Positions 47,812-62,796 are shown, numbered from the stretch's first letter. The stretch: 64,000 nt of DNA from Mycobacterium sp. 050128 (GCF_036409155.1 NZ_JAZGLW010000001.1:806001-870000), one strand, 5' to 3'. Made by a program: numbers and translations. Notes: generated by a model not told the origin, from the letters alone.

Positions 47812-48234
47812 TCAGACGTATAGGCCGCTGAAGGGGGCAAACGGAATGTTGCGCACCACAAACCAAACCAATACCAACGACAGCGTCACCATGGCCGCCC
47901 AACGTTGGTGCTGCCAGCTCCTGATCCGCCGGCCCGTCACCCGGCCGTAGGTCCAGACCAGGTAGGCCCACACCAACAGCACGACCGCCGCCAAGCCCAA
48001 CGCGTTGAACCTGGCGGCGGCCATCAAGTTGCCGTGCAGGAGCGAATAAATCATCCGCAGGCTGCCGCATCCGGGACAGTCGATGCCCAGCAGAGCCTTG
48101 GTGGGACACACCGGCAGCGGGCCACCCGGGGTAGTCGGATCGCCTGCCCAGATGGCCGCGCACACCAACGTCGTCGACGCGGCGACCATTAGCGGGGCGC
48201 CGAGACCGAGCGTGAGCGGCCGCTGGAGGGTCAC
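47812..48234 (-). CDS. DUF2752 membrane protein
   Basis: A 140-aa membrane protein with three or four hydrophobic helices and the DUF2752 signature CPTKALLGIDCPGCGSLRMI (two cysteines in CPGCG), followed by LLHGNLMAAARFNALGL. The family is found in many bacteria and has no proven function; the cysteines suggest metal or thiol chemistry at the membrane. It lies 16 bp downstream of the CD225-type gene on the same strand. The two families are frequent neighbours. Confidence 0.87.
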   Translation of the reverse strand: MTLQRPLTLGLGAPLMVAASTTLVCAAIWAGDPTTPGGPLPVCPTKALLGIDCPGCGSLRMIYSLLHGNLMAAARFNALGLAAVVLLVWAYLVWTYGRVTGRRIRSWQHQRWAAMVTLSLVLVWFVVRNIPFAPFSGLYV

Positions 48235-48250
48235 CGTCGGTGCAGCCCCT

Positions 48251-48580
48251 TTACAGCATTGCGGCCAGGGCCGCGGGGGTTGAGTTGTCGGCGGTCATGG
48301 CGATGATCGCCAGCACGATGCCGTAAAGGACGGCACTAACGACCGCGGCGATGACCGACCACTTCACCCACTTCTTGGCGGCGTCCGCTGCGGCCTGCGC
48401 CTCGGCGTACTGACCCTGCGCCCACAATCCACTCACCTGAGTGGATTTGACGATGGCCACGACGCCGAACGGCAAGCAGCAGAACAGCGTTGCCAAAATG
48501 GACCACACCAAATAGTTATCCGGTGCTTGCCCCGCAGGCTGCTGCGGTGGGTACCCCGGGGGTGGCGGTTGTGCAGTCAT
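48251..48580 (-). CDS. CD225/dispanin family small membrane protein
   Basis: A 109-aa protein with a Pro-rich N-terminus (MTAQPPPPGYPPQQPAG) and two membrane helices: NYLVWSILATLFCCLPFGVV (the CD225 first helix with its CC-x-P-F/L-G motif) and WSVIAAVVSAVLYGIVLAII. The conserved intervening segment is AIVKSTQVSGLWAQGQYAEA. Eukaryotic members (IFITM) remodel membranes; the bacterial role is unknown. ATG 48580 has a GGAG site 6 bp upstream, better than the in-frame GTG at 48595. Operon with DUF2752. Confidence 0.87.
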   Translation of the reverse strand: MTAQPPPPGYPPQQPAGQAPDNYLVWSILATLFCCLPFGVVAIVKSTQVSGLWAQGQYAEAQAAADAAKKWVKWSVIAAVVSAVLYGIVLAIIAMTADNSTPAALAAML

Positions 48581-48916
48581 GAATTCTCCAGTCACGAGAA
48601 GTTAGCTGGCGTGAAGCGTGCTTACCATACCTGAGCGGAGTCGCGAGGGCACTAGGTACGCAGAAATCAGTTCGTCCGGTCCCCGACATCGATGCCGCCG
48701 CAGGGCCTCTCCCGATGGTCGGGTTAGCTCGTTCCCCGGCGTATCGACGAAATGCGTTGTGTGCATCGTCTTCCCGTTCTCACCCGGAATTGCCCAGGTC
48801 AGACCCGGATAATGCCCACCAAGACAATGTCCGGCGGAATGTATTGCACAGCCACGACATAGCCCTCCGATTCCGGTAGTCGCACCGCCACTGCGACCAC
48901 CGAAAGGGGTCGTCGG
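48581..48916. other. Gene-free stretch before the decayed secreted-protein copy
   Basis: No supportable gene. Near its right end (from 48832) the sequence CGGCGGAAT-x-x-x-TTGCA-x-AGC matches the upstream region of the intact copy (49495-49515), so this part is a duplicated promoter region. The rest shows no repeat, hairpin or RNA motif that I can recognise. Confidence 0.5.
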
Positions 48917-49428
48917 ATGTCACCTCCGACCGACGCGCCGCGCGCCGCGACCGCCGCGGTGCCCGCGGGTGCTTTGGCGTTTGCGGGCGCCGCGACAGCG
49001 ACCTCAGACCCAACACCGGCGGCGGCGCGGATAACAAATCACTAGCCGGCGCAGTCGAAGGGATACGGCCTCAACAACTGTCAATCGGCTCGGCTGACGG
49101 GCCCCGAAGTGGCAGCACCAAAGTGCGGGCGAACCCCGACTCCGACGGGCCGGCTTCCGCGGTTTAGCAGCTCTTCAAGATCAGCAACGACCTGAGCGGA
49201 GCATACGCTGCCAACCCCGCGACGTTTCCCTGTCCTCGTGCAGCGGCAGCAAAGATCCAGTCCCCTGGCGCCAACGCAGTTCCAACCAGGCCGGTGGCCA
49301 GATGGCTTGCGGAACTTAAAAACGTCCGCCTTGTCCTTTGAACCGTCGACGGCAAAAACGGGTTGGGCTCTATGTATTTCATGGGCGACGCCCCCACGCT
49401 CTACGAGTGGTCGCAGGCCAACGCCTGA
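48917..49428 (+). pseudogene. Decayed tandem copy of the small secreted protein
   Basis: Pieces of a homologue of the protein at 49603-50121 follow in correct order but in changing frames: a signal-peptide start (MSPPTDAPRAATAAVPAGAL), GYGLNNCQSARLTGPEVAAP with KCG, then ANPDSDGPASAV followed by an in-frame TAG and QLFKISNDLSGAYAANP, then WRQRSSNQAGGQMACGT followed by a TAA, then SFEPSTAKTGWAL, and finally MYFMGDAPTLYEWSQANA with a TGA at 49426. At least three frameshifts and two stops are needed to explain it. The copy cannot make a full protein. Confidence 0.85.
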
Positions 49429-49430
49429 TC

Positions 49431-49446
49431 AGAGTTGGGCCGCAAC
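49431..49446. repeat. Remnant of SGNH-hydrolase gene end at duplication junction
   Basis: The 16 bp AGAGTTGGGCCGCAAC recur at 50127-50142, where they encode the last residues (VAAQL) of the SGNH hydrolase on the minus strand. Here they follow the pseudogene at nearly the same distance. This marks the duplicated unit as extending past the secreted-protein gene into its neighbour. Confidence 0.75.
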
Positions 49447-49602
49447 AGGTTCCACACCGGTGTCGCCGGAAAGGATGCCGGTGTAAACCGTATTCGGCGG
49501 AATGGGTTGCATAGCTGTGGTTTGCCCCTACGATCATTCTGGCAAAGACAAATACCGTCGGCGCAGCCTTTTAGGCGGTTACCCGAATTTCAGGAGTCGA
49601 GG

Positions 49603-50121
49603 ATGTCTCACCCGACCAAGACGCTGCGAGCCGCGACGGCTGCAGCGTTTACAGCGACCTTCTTCTGCGTCGGCACTCCGACCGCGCTGGCAGACAACAA
49701 CGCCACGCTGCTGAGCGCCCTTTCGAAGGGCTACAGCAGCAGCAACTGCTCGTCTCAGGCGGTGTCCGAGGTGCAGGGCTCGTTTACCGCCCCGGTGGTA
49801 GCGGTCTTGCAGTGCGGACAGAACACCGACTCCAGCGGCCCGATGGGCGGCAAGTACTTCCTGTTCGCCAACAGCGCCGACACGGCCAGCTCGTTCACCA
49901 AGCTCATCAGCAGTGACACCCTCGCCAACTGCGGGGACGCCAAGTCGCCCACCACGTGGCACCAGGGCAGCTCCGACTCGGCCGGACAGGTGGCGTGCGG
50001 AACGGATTCCGGCCAGGCCGAGGTCCTCTGGACCGTCGACGCGAAGAACGTGCTGGCCTTCGTCCGCGCGTCCAACGGAGACACGGCGGCTCTCTACAAG
50101 TGGTGGCAGTCCAACGGCTGA
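49603..50121 (+). CDS. Small secreted protein, serine-protease-inhibitor-like mycobacterial family, function unknown
   Basis: A 172-aa exported protein. A signal peptide (MSHPTKTLRAATAAAFTATF, cleavage after TALA near residue 30) is followed by a mature domain of about 140 residues: LLSALSKGYSSSNCSSQ, CGQNTDSSGPMGGKYFLFAN, GQVACGTDSGQAEVLWTVDA, ALYKWWQ. Four cysteines at conserved places suggest two disulphides. Similar proteins occur in several mycobacteria as short secreted antigens; I know no function, and the family label is descriptive only. ATG 49603 follows AGGAG. A broken copy lies just upstream. Confidence 0.75.
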   Translation: MSHPTKTLRAATAAAFTATFFCVGTPTALADNNATLLSALSKGYSSSNCSSQAVSEVQGSFTAPVVAVLQCGQNTDSSGPMGGKYFLFANSADTASSFTKLISSDTLANCGDAKSPTTWHQGSSDSAGQVACGTDSGQAEVLWTVDAKNVLAFVRASNGDTAALYKWWQSNG

Positions 50122-50124
50122 GTT

Positions 50125-51890
<1,766 letters not shown>

Positions 51891-51894
<4 letters not shown>

Positions 51895-52904
51895 GACTGG
51901 ACTCCTACCGGAACGAGTTCGGACACAATCTGTTCGGCGGTCCACGGGGCCAGCAGAAAACCTGACCGGCCGTGCCCGGTCGCGACCAGGGTGCGGTCGT
52001 CCAGGCGATGCACCAGCGGAAGGTTATCGGGTGTCATCGGGCGCAGCCCGGCGGCGCACTCGGCCAGCTCGTACTCACCCAGTGCCGGCAGCACCGCGCA
52101 CGCGTCGTCGAGCAGGTCACGTACTCCGGATACGACCGGGGCCGTGTCACGGCCATGTTCGTACTGCGTCGCACCCACGACAACCCCGTCCGCACGCGGC
52201 ACCACGTACACCTGGCGGCCGTGCACGCGTGCGCGAATCACTCTGCCCAGCAACGGCATACAGCCCTTTCGCCAGCGCAGTCGCAGTACCTCGCCCTTCA
52301 CCGGGCGCACCGGCAGGCCGGGGCACAGCGCCGGCGCGTCGATGCCGTTGGCGATCACCACGGCGTCGCCGGAGACCCGCGACAGGTCCTGTGCCGGCGG
52401 CGCCCATGCGACGCCGCGACGTTCGCAGTCCGCCGCCAGCGCGTCGAGGACCGCACGGTTGTCCACGGCCAGTTCGGTGGGTGCCCGAAAGCCGTGCCGG
52501 ACGCCTTGCGCCAGAAGGGGTTCGACGTCGCGCGCGGCCGGCTCCCAGATCACCGGGTGCCCCTGGTCGGCCAGCCAGCCCGCCACGGTGCGCAAGTCGG
52601 CGACGTCGGCCCGGTCGACGGCCACCACCAGCGACTCGCGGGCGGTGACCACCTCCGGCGGCAGCCCGTCCAGGTAGCCGCCCTCACGCCACAGCCGCAG
52701 CGACTCCAGGCCCAGCCTGAGCAATCGCTCCTCGCCGGGCCAGCCCTCGCTGTGCGGGGCCAGCATGCCGCCGGCGACCCAGGACGCGCCGTGGTCGCCG
52801 GTGCGGTGCACCCGCACCGACCATCCGGCCTGGGCTGCCCGGCGCGCCACCGACAGCCCGATCACGCCGCCGCCGATGACGGCCAGCGTCCCTGCCTCTG
52901 ACAT
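51891..52904 (-). CDS. thiO: Glycine oxidase ThiO
   Basis: FAD-dependent oxidase that turns glycine into the imine needed by ThiG. It is 337 aa. The FAD motif LAVIGGGVIGLSVARRAAQ lies at residues 7-25, SWVAGGMLAPHSE follows, and the C-terminal AAGLRPMTPDNLPLVHRLDD with ATGHGRSGFLLAPWTAE closes the active site. It is the first gene of thiO-thiS-thiG-SGNH hydrolase and is preceded by a TPP riboswitch on the same strand. Confidence 0.96.
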
Positions 52905-52910
52905 CTTCCG

Positions 52911-53013
52911 CTCCCTTCGCCGGCATGATCCGGATCAGGTGTGACGGTAAGGACAGCTCCGGCGGTTCCGGCTGTGTCCACTCTCAGCCCCGCAGATCGC
53001 CCGGGACTCCCGT
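52911..53013 (-). ncRNA. TPP riboswitch (THI element) upstream of thiO
   Basis: Read on the minus strand, the blocks CGGGAGTCCCGGG, GGGGCTGAGAGTGG, CCTTACCGTCACACCTGATC and CGGATCATGCCGGCGAAGGG occur in the standard order. The 3' block with AAGGGAG lies 7-13 bp before the thiO ATG, so ligand binding can hide the ribosome-binding site. Present opposite and partly facing the thiE promoter. Confidence 0.95.
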
Positions 53014-53034
53014 GTCTCTCGTTGTTCGGGTTCT

Positions 53035-53052
53035 ACGCTAGCGCGCTAGCGT
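53035..53052. promoter_or_regulatory. Perfect 18-bp palindrome at the thiE start
   Basis: ACGCTAGCG followed by its exact complement CGCTAGCGT. It ends 6 bp before the thiE GTG, and its left edge makes a TACGCT (TANNNT) -10-like box at 53034-53039. It could be an operator for thiE or for the divergent thiO transcript. Confidence 0.55.
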
Positions 53053-53058
53053 CGCGGT

Positions 53059-53742
53059 GTGCACGATCCTGTTACCCGTCTTACCGGCGCCCGGCTATAT
53101 CTGTGTACCGACGCGCGACGCGAGCGCGGCGACCTGGCCCAGTTCGCCGAGGCCGCCCTGGCCGGCGGCGTGGACATCATCCAGCTGCGCGACAAGGGAT
53201 CGGCCGGTGAGCGGCGGTTCGGCCCGCTGGAGGCGCGCGATGAGCTGGCCGCGTGCGAGGTCCTCGCGGACGCGGCCCGCCGGCACGGCGCGCTGTTCGC
53301 GGTCAACGATCGGGCCGACATCGCCCGCGCGGCCGGAGCCGACGTGCTGCATCTGGGCCAGGGCGATCTGCCACCGGACGTGGCCCGCGAAATCACCGGG
53401 CCCGGCACGCTGATCGGCCTGTCCACCCATGACGCCGACCAGGTCAAAGACGCCGCGGCGGCCTTGGAAACAGGGGAAGTCGACTACTTCTGCGTCGGCC
53501 CCTGCTGGCCCACTCCCACCAAACCCGACCGTTTCGCGCCGGGGTTGCCGCTGGTCGAGGCGGCCGCTCGGCTGAACCCGACCAAGCCGTGGTTCGCGAT
53601 CGGTGGCATCGACGCACAACGGCTGCCCGAGGTGCTCGAGGCCGGCGCCCGGCGAATCGTGGTGGTGCGCGCGATCACCGCGGCAAAAGACCCCCGGGCC
53701 GCGGCCGAACAGCTCAGTTCAGCGCTTCGAGCAGCGAGCTGA
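53059..53742 (+). CDS. thiE: Thiamine-phosphate synthase ThiE
   Basis: Joins the pyrimidine and thiazole halves of thiamine. It is a 227-aa TIM barrel with [31 protein letters not shown] (pyrophosphate site), [26 protein letters not shown], and [15 protein letters not shown] followed by [20 protein letters not shown]. Start GTG 53059 leaves no room for a normal ribosome-binding site because a palindrome lies just before it; a leaderless transcript is possible. It is divergent from thiO and its 3' end overlaps mutT3 by 29 bp. Confidence 0.95.
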   Translation: MHDPVTRLTGARLYLCTDARRERGDLAQFAEAALAGGVDIIQLRDKGSAGERRFGPLEARDELAACEVLADAARRHGALFAVNDRADIARAAGADVLHLGQGDLPPDVAREITGPGTLIGLSTHDADQVKDAAAALETGEVDYFCVGPCWPTPTKPDRFAPGLPLVEAAARLNPTKPWFAIGGIDAQRLPEVLEAGARRIVVVRAITAAKDPRAAAEQLSSALRAAS

Positions 53743-54346
53743 TTCGGGGACTCAGGTGCGACGGCGCCTGATCCGCATTGACCGCCATGCACCACACGAA
53801 GACCCCGGCGTCGATCTCCAGCGTGCGCGGCAGGTGCTGGCGCCGTTCGTCGGAATGGCCGAGCGGAATCAGCGCCGTCGCGGTGCGCAGCCGCTCCCAG
53901 CTGGCCGCGAAGCCGGGATGCAGCGGCAGGTCGGCCACCTCGTTCTCGGCGACCCAGCGCATTTCGGCGCTTTCCCGGTTGGGCACCGTGTGCAGCAACT
54001 CGCCGGCGTCGGCGATGACGGTGGTGTAGGACCACTGGGTACCGGCGATCCCGGCAACCTCGGCGGTGACCACGGTCGCCCGCACGGCCACCCGCTCGGC
54101 GAGCAGCCCGGCCTCCTCGTGGGCTTCGCGGACCGCCGTCTCCTCCGGGGTCTCGTGGCTGTCCCGGGCGCCGCCGGGCAACCCCCAGGTGCCGCCCTCA
54201 TGGCTCCACACCGCCCGGTGTTGCAGCAACACCGCGGGGGTGCCGTCGGGGCGTGGCGCCCGCAGCAGCAGACCCGCCGCGCCGAACCGACCCCAGTAGT
54301 GGGCGCCGCGGTCGGATATCACCCATCCGTCACCGTCGCCTTGCAC
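53714..54346 (-). CDS. mutT3: Nudix hydrolase MutT3
   Basis: Nucleoside-diphosphate-X hydrolase thought to clean oxidised nucleotides such as 8-oxo-dGTP. It is 210 aa. The Nudix box G-x5-E-x7-R-E-x2-E-E-x-G is complete in [20 protein letters not shown] plus EAGL (about residues 58-81). Starts at GTG 54346 (family-like N-terminus). It is convergent with thiE (29-bp overlap) and divergent from the glnX operon, as for Rv0413 in M. tuberculosis. Confidence 0.92.
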   Translation of the reverse strand: MQGDGDGWVISDRGAHYWGRFGAAGLLLRAPRPDGTPAVLLQHRAVWSHEGGTWGLPGGARDSHETPEETAVREAHEEAGLLAERVAVRATVVTAEVAGIAGTQWSYTTVIADAGELLHTVPNRESAEMRWVAENEVADLPLHPGFAASWERLRTATALIPLGHSDERRQHLPRTLEIDAGVFVWCMAVNADQAPSHLSPRISSLLEALN

Positions 54347-54478
54347 GCGTTCAGGATATGCAGCCGATCACCAAAATTGGGGCCGCCTCCCCCCATCCGC
54401 GCCGACATCCTCTTAGAATTCGCTTATACAGGTACGAGCGGCGCATTCCAGTGACCGAAAGTTGAGGTCTGAAAGCAC

Positions 54479-59051
<4,573 letters not shown>

Positions 59052-59079
59052 CCGCGGACCGCTCTCCCTCACTTTCACC

Positions 59080-59187
59080 GAGTGTGCGTCCAGGACGGGA
59101 TTTCGCCGAGTGTGCGTCCAGGGCGGGATTTCACCGAAATGTCCGCCCTAGGCGCACACTCAAAACCGTCAGCGCACACTCGACGCC
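59080..59187. repeat. Palindromic intergenic element, copy 1 (with extra half unit)
   Basis: The 54-bp hairpin unit lies at 59108-59161 (left arm GAGTGTGCGTCCAGGGCGG, right arm CCGCCC and GGCGCACACTC). A 26-bp tail with CGCACACTCGA follows at 59162-59187. A 28-bp copy of the left arm precedes it at 59080-59107 as a direct repeat. The tail supplies the last codons and stop of the gene at 59169. Confidence 0.85.
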
Positions 59188-60023
59188 GAAATCGCGGCGC
59201 GGACGCGGCGCAGTATGGCGGCGGGGCTGTCTTCGGCCACGACCCGGACGACGATCCAGCCCATCTCCGACAGCATCTCGAGCCGCCGGATGTCTTTGAC
59301 GTATTGCCGTCGATCGGTCCGATGCTGGTCGCCGTCATACTCGACCGCGACCATGCAGTCCTCCCAGCCCAGGTCGAGGTACGCGACCGGAATCCCGTCC
59401 ATTCCAAGCACCGGTATCTGGGTCTGCGCCCGCGGCAGGCCGGCATCGATCAGCAGCAGCCGCAGGTAGCTCTCTCGCGGCGACTGCGCGCCCGCGTCGA
59501 CCAGTTTCAGCGCGGCCTCCAGTCGCCGCAGCCCGGGCGTGCGCGGATGGCACTGCGCGACGCGCAGTACGTCATCGACCTTGAAACCCGTTGCGCGCGC
59601 CAGGGTATCGAGCCGGGCCACCGCGGAATGGATCGCGCCGCGACGGCCGATGTCGAACGCGGTGCGCTCGGGCGTGGTGACTGCGCGGCCGTCGATGATC
59701 TGCGTCTCGCCGTCGAGGAGCCCATCGCGCCGCGTCAGCACGCCATCAGGACCGCGGCTGTTGGCATGGATCAGTTCGACCGGGACACTGTCGGGAATCC
59801 ACTGGGCGCCGTGCACCGCCGCGGCGGCCGCTCCGCAGATGATGCCCCGGCGACGAGACCAAAGCCAGGCCGCGGCGATGCGTAGCTGCAGCGCCGCCTC
59901 GACGTCGTTCGCCAGGTAGACGTCGGGAAAGACCGCACGGCAATGCGAGCGCAGCTGATGCCGGTTCAGTGCGCCGCACGCCAGCGCCTCGCTGCCGATG
60001 AACGGTTGGCTCGCATCCCACAT
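59169..60023 (-). CDS. AbiEi-like / DUF559 (VSR-type nuclease fold) protein
   Basis: A 284-aa protein common in mycobacterial accessory regions. The N-terminal part (ALNRHQLRSHCRAVFPDVYL) resembles the AbiEi antitoxin winged helix, followed by a domain with SAAAAVHGAQW-like and VTTPERTAFDIGRRG. The C-terminal domain is DUF559-like with a PD-(D/E)xK pattern: VAVEYDGDQHRTDRRQYVKD, then RRLEMLSEMGWIVVRVVAED. It may bind or cut DNA; no partner toxin gene is adjacent. Its final residues and stop are encoded by repeat copy 1, and repeat copy 2 lies 58 bp before its start. Confidence 0.75.
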   Translation of the reverse strand: MWDASQPFIGSEALACGALNRHQLRSHCRAVFPDVYLANDVEAALQLRIAAAWLWSRRRGIICGAAAAAVHGAQWIPDSVPVELIHANSRGPDGVLTRRDGLLDGETQIIDGRAVTTPERTAFDIGRRGAIHSAVARLDTLARATGFKVDDVLRVAQCHPRTPGLRRLEAALKLVDAGAQSPRESYLRLLLIDAGLPRAQTQIPVLGMDGIPVAYLDLGWEDCMVAVEYDGDQHRTDRRQYVKDIRRLEMLSEMGWIVVRVVAEDSPAAILRRVRAAISASSVR

Positions 60024-60077
60024 GGTGCGAACACTCCCACCTCGGCCGCACGCATGATTTCACTTATGCACAGGGTC

Positions 60078-60182
60078 GTCGAGTGTGTGTCCTGGGCGGA
60101 AAATCGGCGAAATTCCCGCCGTGGGCGCGCACTCAACACCGTCGGGTCATAGCTGATTCATAGCTCAATGTGCACACTCGAA
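60078..60182. repeat. Palindromic intergenic element, copy 2
   Basis: A 54-bp hairpin unit at 60081-60134 aligns without gaps to copies 1 and 3 (left arm GAGTGTGTGTCCTGGGCGG, right arm CCCGCC and GGGCGCGCACTC). The tail is interrupted by about 24 extra bases and resumes as TGCACACTCGAAGC at 60170-60183. It lies in the divergent gap between the DUF559 and DUF1800 genes. Confidence 0.82.
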
Positions 60183-60184
60183 GC

Positions 60185-61498
60185 ATGGGCCAGACCGCAC
60201 AGTGGATGACGGTGGCCCGCGTGCTGCGACGAGCCGGGTTCGGGGTGACCGGGCCCGAGGTCGACGCGGCAATCAGCCGGGAATGGCCCGGCTACGTCGA
60301 CGCCATGCTGGCCGGTGACCCCGCCCAGGATCCCGGTGCGATCGCCACCCCGCTGCCGCGGCTGCAGGCGCTGCGCGCCCCGGGCAAGGGCGCGACCCAG
60401 GCGGCCCGCAAGGAGTTCAACCACCAAGTCTCCGAACAAGAGAGCATGCTGTCGAGCTGGTGGCTGCGACGCATGGTGACCGTCGGGCAGCCGGTGCACG
60501 AGAAGCTGGCCGTGTTGTGGCACAACCACTTTGCGACCTCCGCGCAGAAGGTCCGGTCCGCCGCGCACATGGCCGCACAGAACGAGAAGCTGCGCACCCT
60601 GTCGCTGGGGGATTTCCGGGCGCTTGCCTACGCGATGCTGACCGACGCCGCGATGTTGCGCTGGCTGGACGGCCAGAGCAATACCGCCAAGGCGCCCAAC
60701 GAAAATCTCGCCCGCGAATTCATGGAACTGTTCGCGCTGGGCCATGGCAACGGTTACACCGAGGACGACGTACGCGCCGGCGCCAGGGCTTTGACGGGTT
60801 GGGTGATCGACCCCGACGGCCAAACCTCGCTGACCCCCAAACGGCACGACTCGGGCGGCAAGACAATGTTCGGCCTCACCCGCAATTTCGACGCCGCCGG
60901 GTTCTGCGATACCGTTCTGGCGCAACCGAAGTCGGCGGAATATGTCGCCGGACGCCTGTGGCAACAGTTGGCCTCCGACGAACCAGCCTCACCCCAGGTA
61001 CTCGGCCGGCTGGTCGCCGCCTACGGCCCCGAGCGCGATCTCCGTGCGCTCACCCGGGCCATCCTGACCGACGAAGAGTTCACCGCCAACCGCGCCGCCG
61101 TGGTCAACACCCCGATCGAGTGGCTGGTTGGTGTTATGCGAGCGCTGCGCGTTCCCGTCGACAAGCCGGAGGTCCTGAAGATGGCGGACGCGACGTTGAA
61201 AGCCCTTGGGCAGCGGCCGTTTTACCCGCCGAGCGTCGGCGGCTGGCCGCACGGCCAAGTATGGCTGTCGACCGCCAGCGCCGAGGCGCGGCTGCGCGCC
61301 GCCGCCCGGCTGGCACACTTCGGCGACCTGTCCGGCATCGAAAGCGTGGCCCCCGCCGACCGCATCGACGCGGTCGGCTACTGGCTCGGCATCGGCTCCT
61401 GGTCGGACCGGTCCGCCGACGCGCTCGATCCCCTGGTGCGCAAGCCGCCGCAGTTGGTGGCCGCCGCCGTCAACACGCCCGAATACCTGACGTCGTAG
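60185..61498 (+). CDS. DUF1800 family protein
   Basis: A 437-aa member of DUF1800, a family of large helical proteins almost always paired with DUF1501 proteins. It shows the hallmarks WWLRRMVTVGQPVHEKLAVL, WHNHFATSAQKV, LDGQSNTAKAPNENLAREFM (the NxNxxRExxELFxLG core, continued by ELFALGHG), YTEDDVRAGARALTGW, and SVGGWPHGQVWLS. ATG 60185 (MGQTAQWMTVAR) is preferred over ATG 60170, which lies in the repeat tail. The function is unknown. Operon with DUF1501 10 bp downstream. Confidence 0.88.
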   Translation: MGQTAQWMTVARVLRRAGFGVTGPEVDAAISREWPGYVDAMLAGDPAQDPGAIATPLPRLQALRAPGKGATQAARKEFNHQVSEQESMLSSWWLRRMVTVGQPVHEKLAVLWHNHFATSAQKVRSAAHMAAQNEKLRTLSLGDFRALAYAMLTDAAMLRWLDGQSNTAKAPNENLAREFMELFALGHGNGYTEDDVRAGARALTGWVIDPDGQTSLTPKRHDSGGKTMFGLTRNFDAAGFCDTVLAQPKSAEYVAGRLWQQLASDEPASPQVLGRLVAAYGPERDLRALTRAILTDEEFTANRAAVVNTPIEWLVGVMRALRVPVDKPEVLKMADATLKALGQRPFYPPSVGGWPHGQVWLSTASAEARLRAAARLAHFGDLSGIESVAPADRIDAVGYWLGIGSWSDRSADALDPLVRKPPQLVAAAVNTPEYLTS

Positions 61499-61508
61499 CG
61501 AGAGCGCC

Positions 61509-62702
61509 ATGCCCGAGATCAATCGCCGCAGATTCCTGATCGCCAGCGCCGGCGTGGGCGCGGCGGGCCTACTCTCCGGGGCGGTCGCGGTCAGCTGGCC
61601 CGACCTGATGCGCGCCGCCGGGGACCGACCGCTCGCCGACGGCGCCGGCGTGCTGGTGATCGTCACGCTCTACGGCGGAAACGACGGCATCAACACGCTA
61701 ATCCCCCACTCCGACAACGCTTACCACGATTCTCGTCCCGAGCTCGCCTACGCCCCGGGCGAGGTGTTACACCTGGATTCCCGGCTCGGGCTCAACCCCG
61801 CGATGAAGGGCATGGCCCAGTTGTGGAGCCAGCGCCAGCTCGCCATCGTGCGTGGTGTGAGCTATCCGCGGCCCGACCACAGTCACTTCCGGTCGATGGA
61901 CATCTGGCAGACGGCGTCGCCGGCCGAACCGGTCTCGACCGGGTGGATCGGCCGCTGGCTCGACGCCACCGGCGACGACCCGTTGCGCGCGGTCAACATC
62001 GGACCTGTGCTGCCTCCGCTGGCAGTGGGCGACAAGTACACGGCGGCAGCGCTGGCATCGACGCCAGCGCGGGATCCGCAGGCGGAGCGCTTCGACGCCA
62101 TCGTGAGCGCGCTGGGCGACGACGACCCCGCCGACACCCCGGCGATGGCGGCGGTACGTAAGGCCTATCGAGCCAGCCGCACCACCAGCAAGACCTTCGG
62201 GGCGATCAAACCTGCTGCTAACAGGGATAATTCGCTGGCCACACAGCTGAATATGGTTGCCGCCGCGGTACGCGCCGGCGTTCCGACCCGGGTCTACACG
62301 GTTGCGCTGGGCGGCTTCGATACCCACGCCAACGAGCGCGATACCCAACAGCGTCTGTTGCAACGACTTGACGAGGCGGTGACCCCGTTCCTGCGGGACA
62401 TGGCCGCGGATCGCCACGGCCGCAATGTGGTGCTGATGGCCTACTCGGAGTTCGGACGTCGCGTGGCGGCCAACGCGTCGCAGGGGACCGATCACGGCAC
62501 CGCGGGCCCGGTCTTCATCGCGGGCGTGCCCGTCAAGGGAGGATTTTACGGCGAGGAGCCCAGCCTCACCGACCTCGACCACGGAGATCTCAAGTTCACC
62601 ACAGACTTTCGCGATGTCTACCACGAGCTGCTCGCGAAGACGGTTGGGACGGACCCGACGCCGTCGGTGGGGTCGGGCCGCACCAGCTTGGGCTTCCTCT
62701 AG
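61509..62702 (+). CDS. DUF1501 family Tat-exported protein
   Basis: A 397-aa protein with a twin-arginine signal (INRRRFLIASAGVGAAGLLS) and the alkaline-phosphatase-like DUF1501 domain: LVIVTLYGGNDGINTLIPHS, LNPAMKGMAQLW, GVSYPRPDHSHFRSMDIWQT, LGGFDTHANERDTQQRLL, LMAYSEFGRRVAAN and GTDHGTAGPVFIAG. Asp/His positions fit a metal-dependent hydrolase or sulphatase-like enzyme, but no activity is proven. It is co-transcribed with the DUF1800 gene. Neither gene occurs between pknG and ackA in M. tuberculosis. Confidence 0.9.
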   Translation: MPEINRRRFLIASAGVGAAGLLSGAVAVSWPDLMRAAGDRPLADGAGVLVIVTLYGGNDGINTLIPHSDNAYHDSRPELAYAPGEVLHLDSRLGLNPAMKGMAQLWSQRQLAIVRGVSYPRPDHSHFRSMDIWQTASPAEPVSTGWIGRWLDATGDDPLRAVNIGPVLPPLAVGDKYTAAALASTPARDPQAERFDAIVSALGDDDPADTPAMAAVRKAYRASRTTSKTFGAIKPAANRDNSLATQLNMVAAAVRAGVPTRVYTVALGGFDTHANERDTQQRLLQRLDEAVTPFLRDMAADRHGRNVVLMAYSEFGRRVAANASQGTDHGTAGPVFIAGVPVKGGFYGEEPSLTDLDHGDLKFTTDFRDVYHELLAKTVGTDPTPSVGSGRTSLGFL

Positions 62703-62713
62703 CAGGCCAACGC

Positions 62714-62796
62714 GTCGAGTGCGCGTCCTGGGCGGGATTTCGGCGAGATTCCCGCCCGGAGTGCACACTCAACGCCGTGGGCGCACACTCGATGCG
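62714..62796. repeat. Palindromic intergenic element, copy 3
   Basis: A 54-bp hairpin unit at 62717-62770 (left arm GAGTGCGCGTCCTGGGCGG, right arm CCCGCCC and GTGCACACTC) and a 26-bp tail with GCGCACACTCGATGCG to 62796. It lies between the DUF1501 gene and the convergent ackA gene. Confidence 0.85.

Noticed and set aside
48780..49037. 85-codon minus-strand frame
   Set aside because: It runs opposite the start of the decayed secreted-protein copy and is rich in Arg/Pro, as expected of a shadow.
59080..59161. Direct repeats with 28-bp period, resembling a CRISPR start
   Set aside because: There are only two units, no unique spacers and no cas genes; the structure is a palindromic intergenic element.
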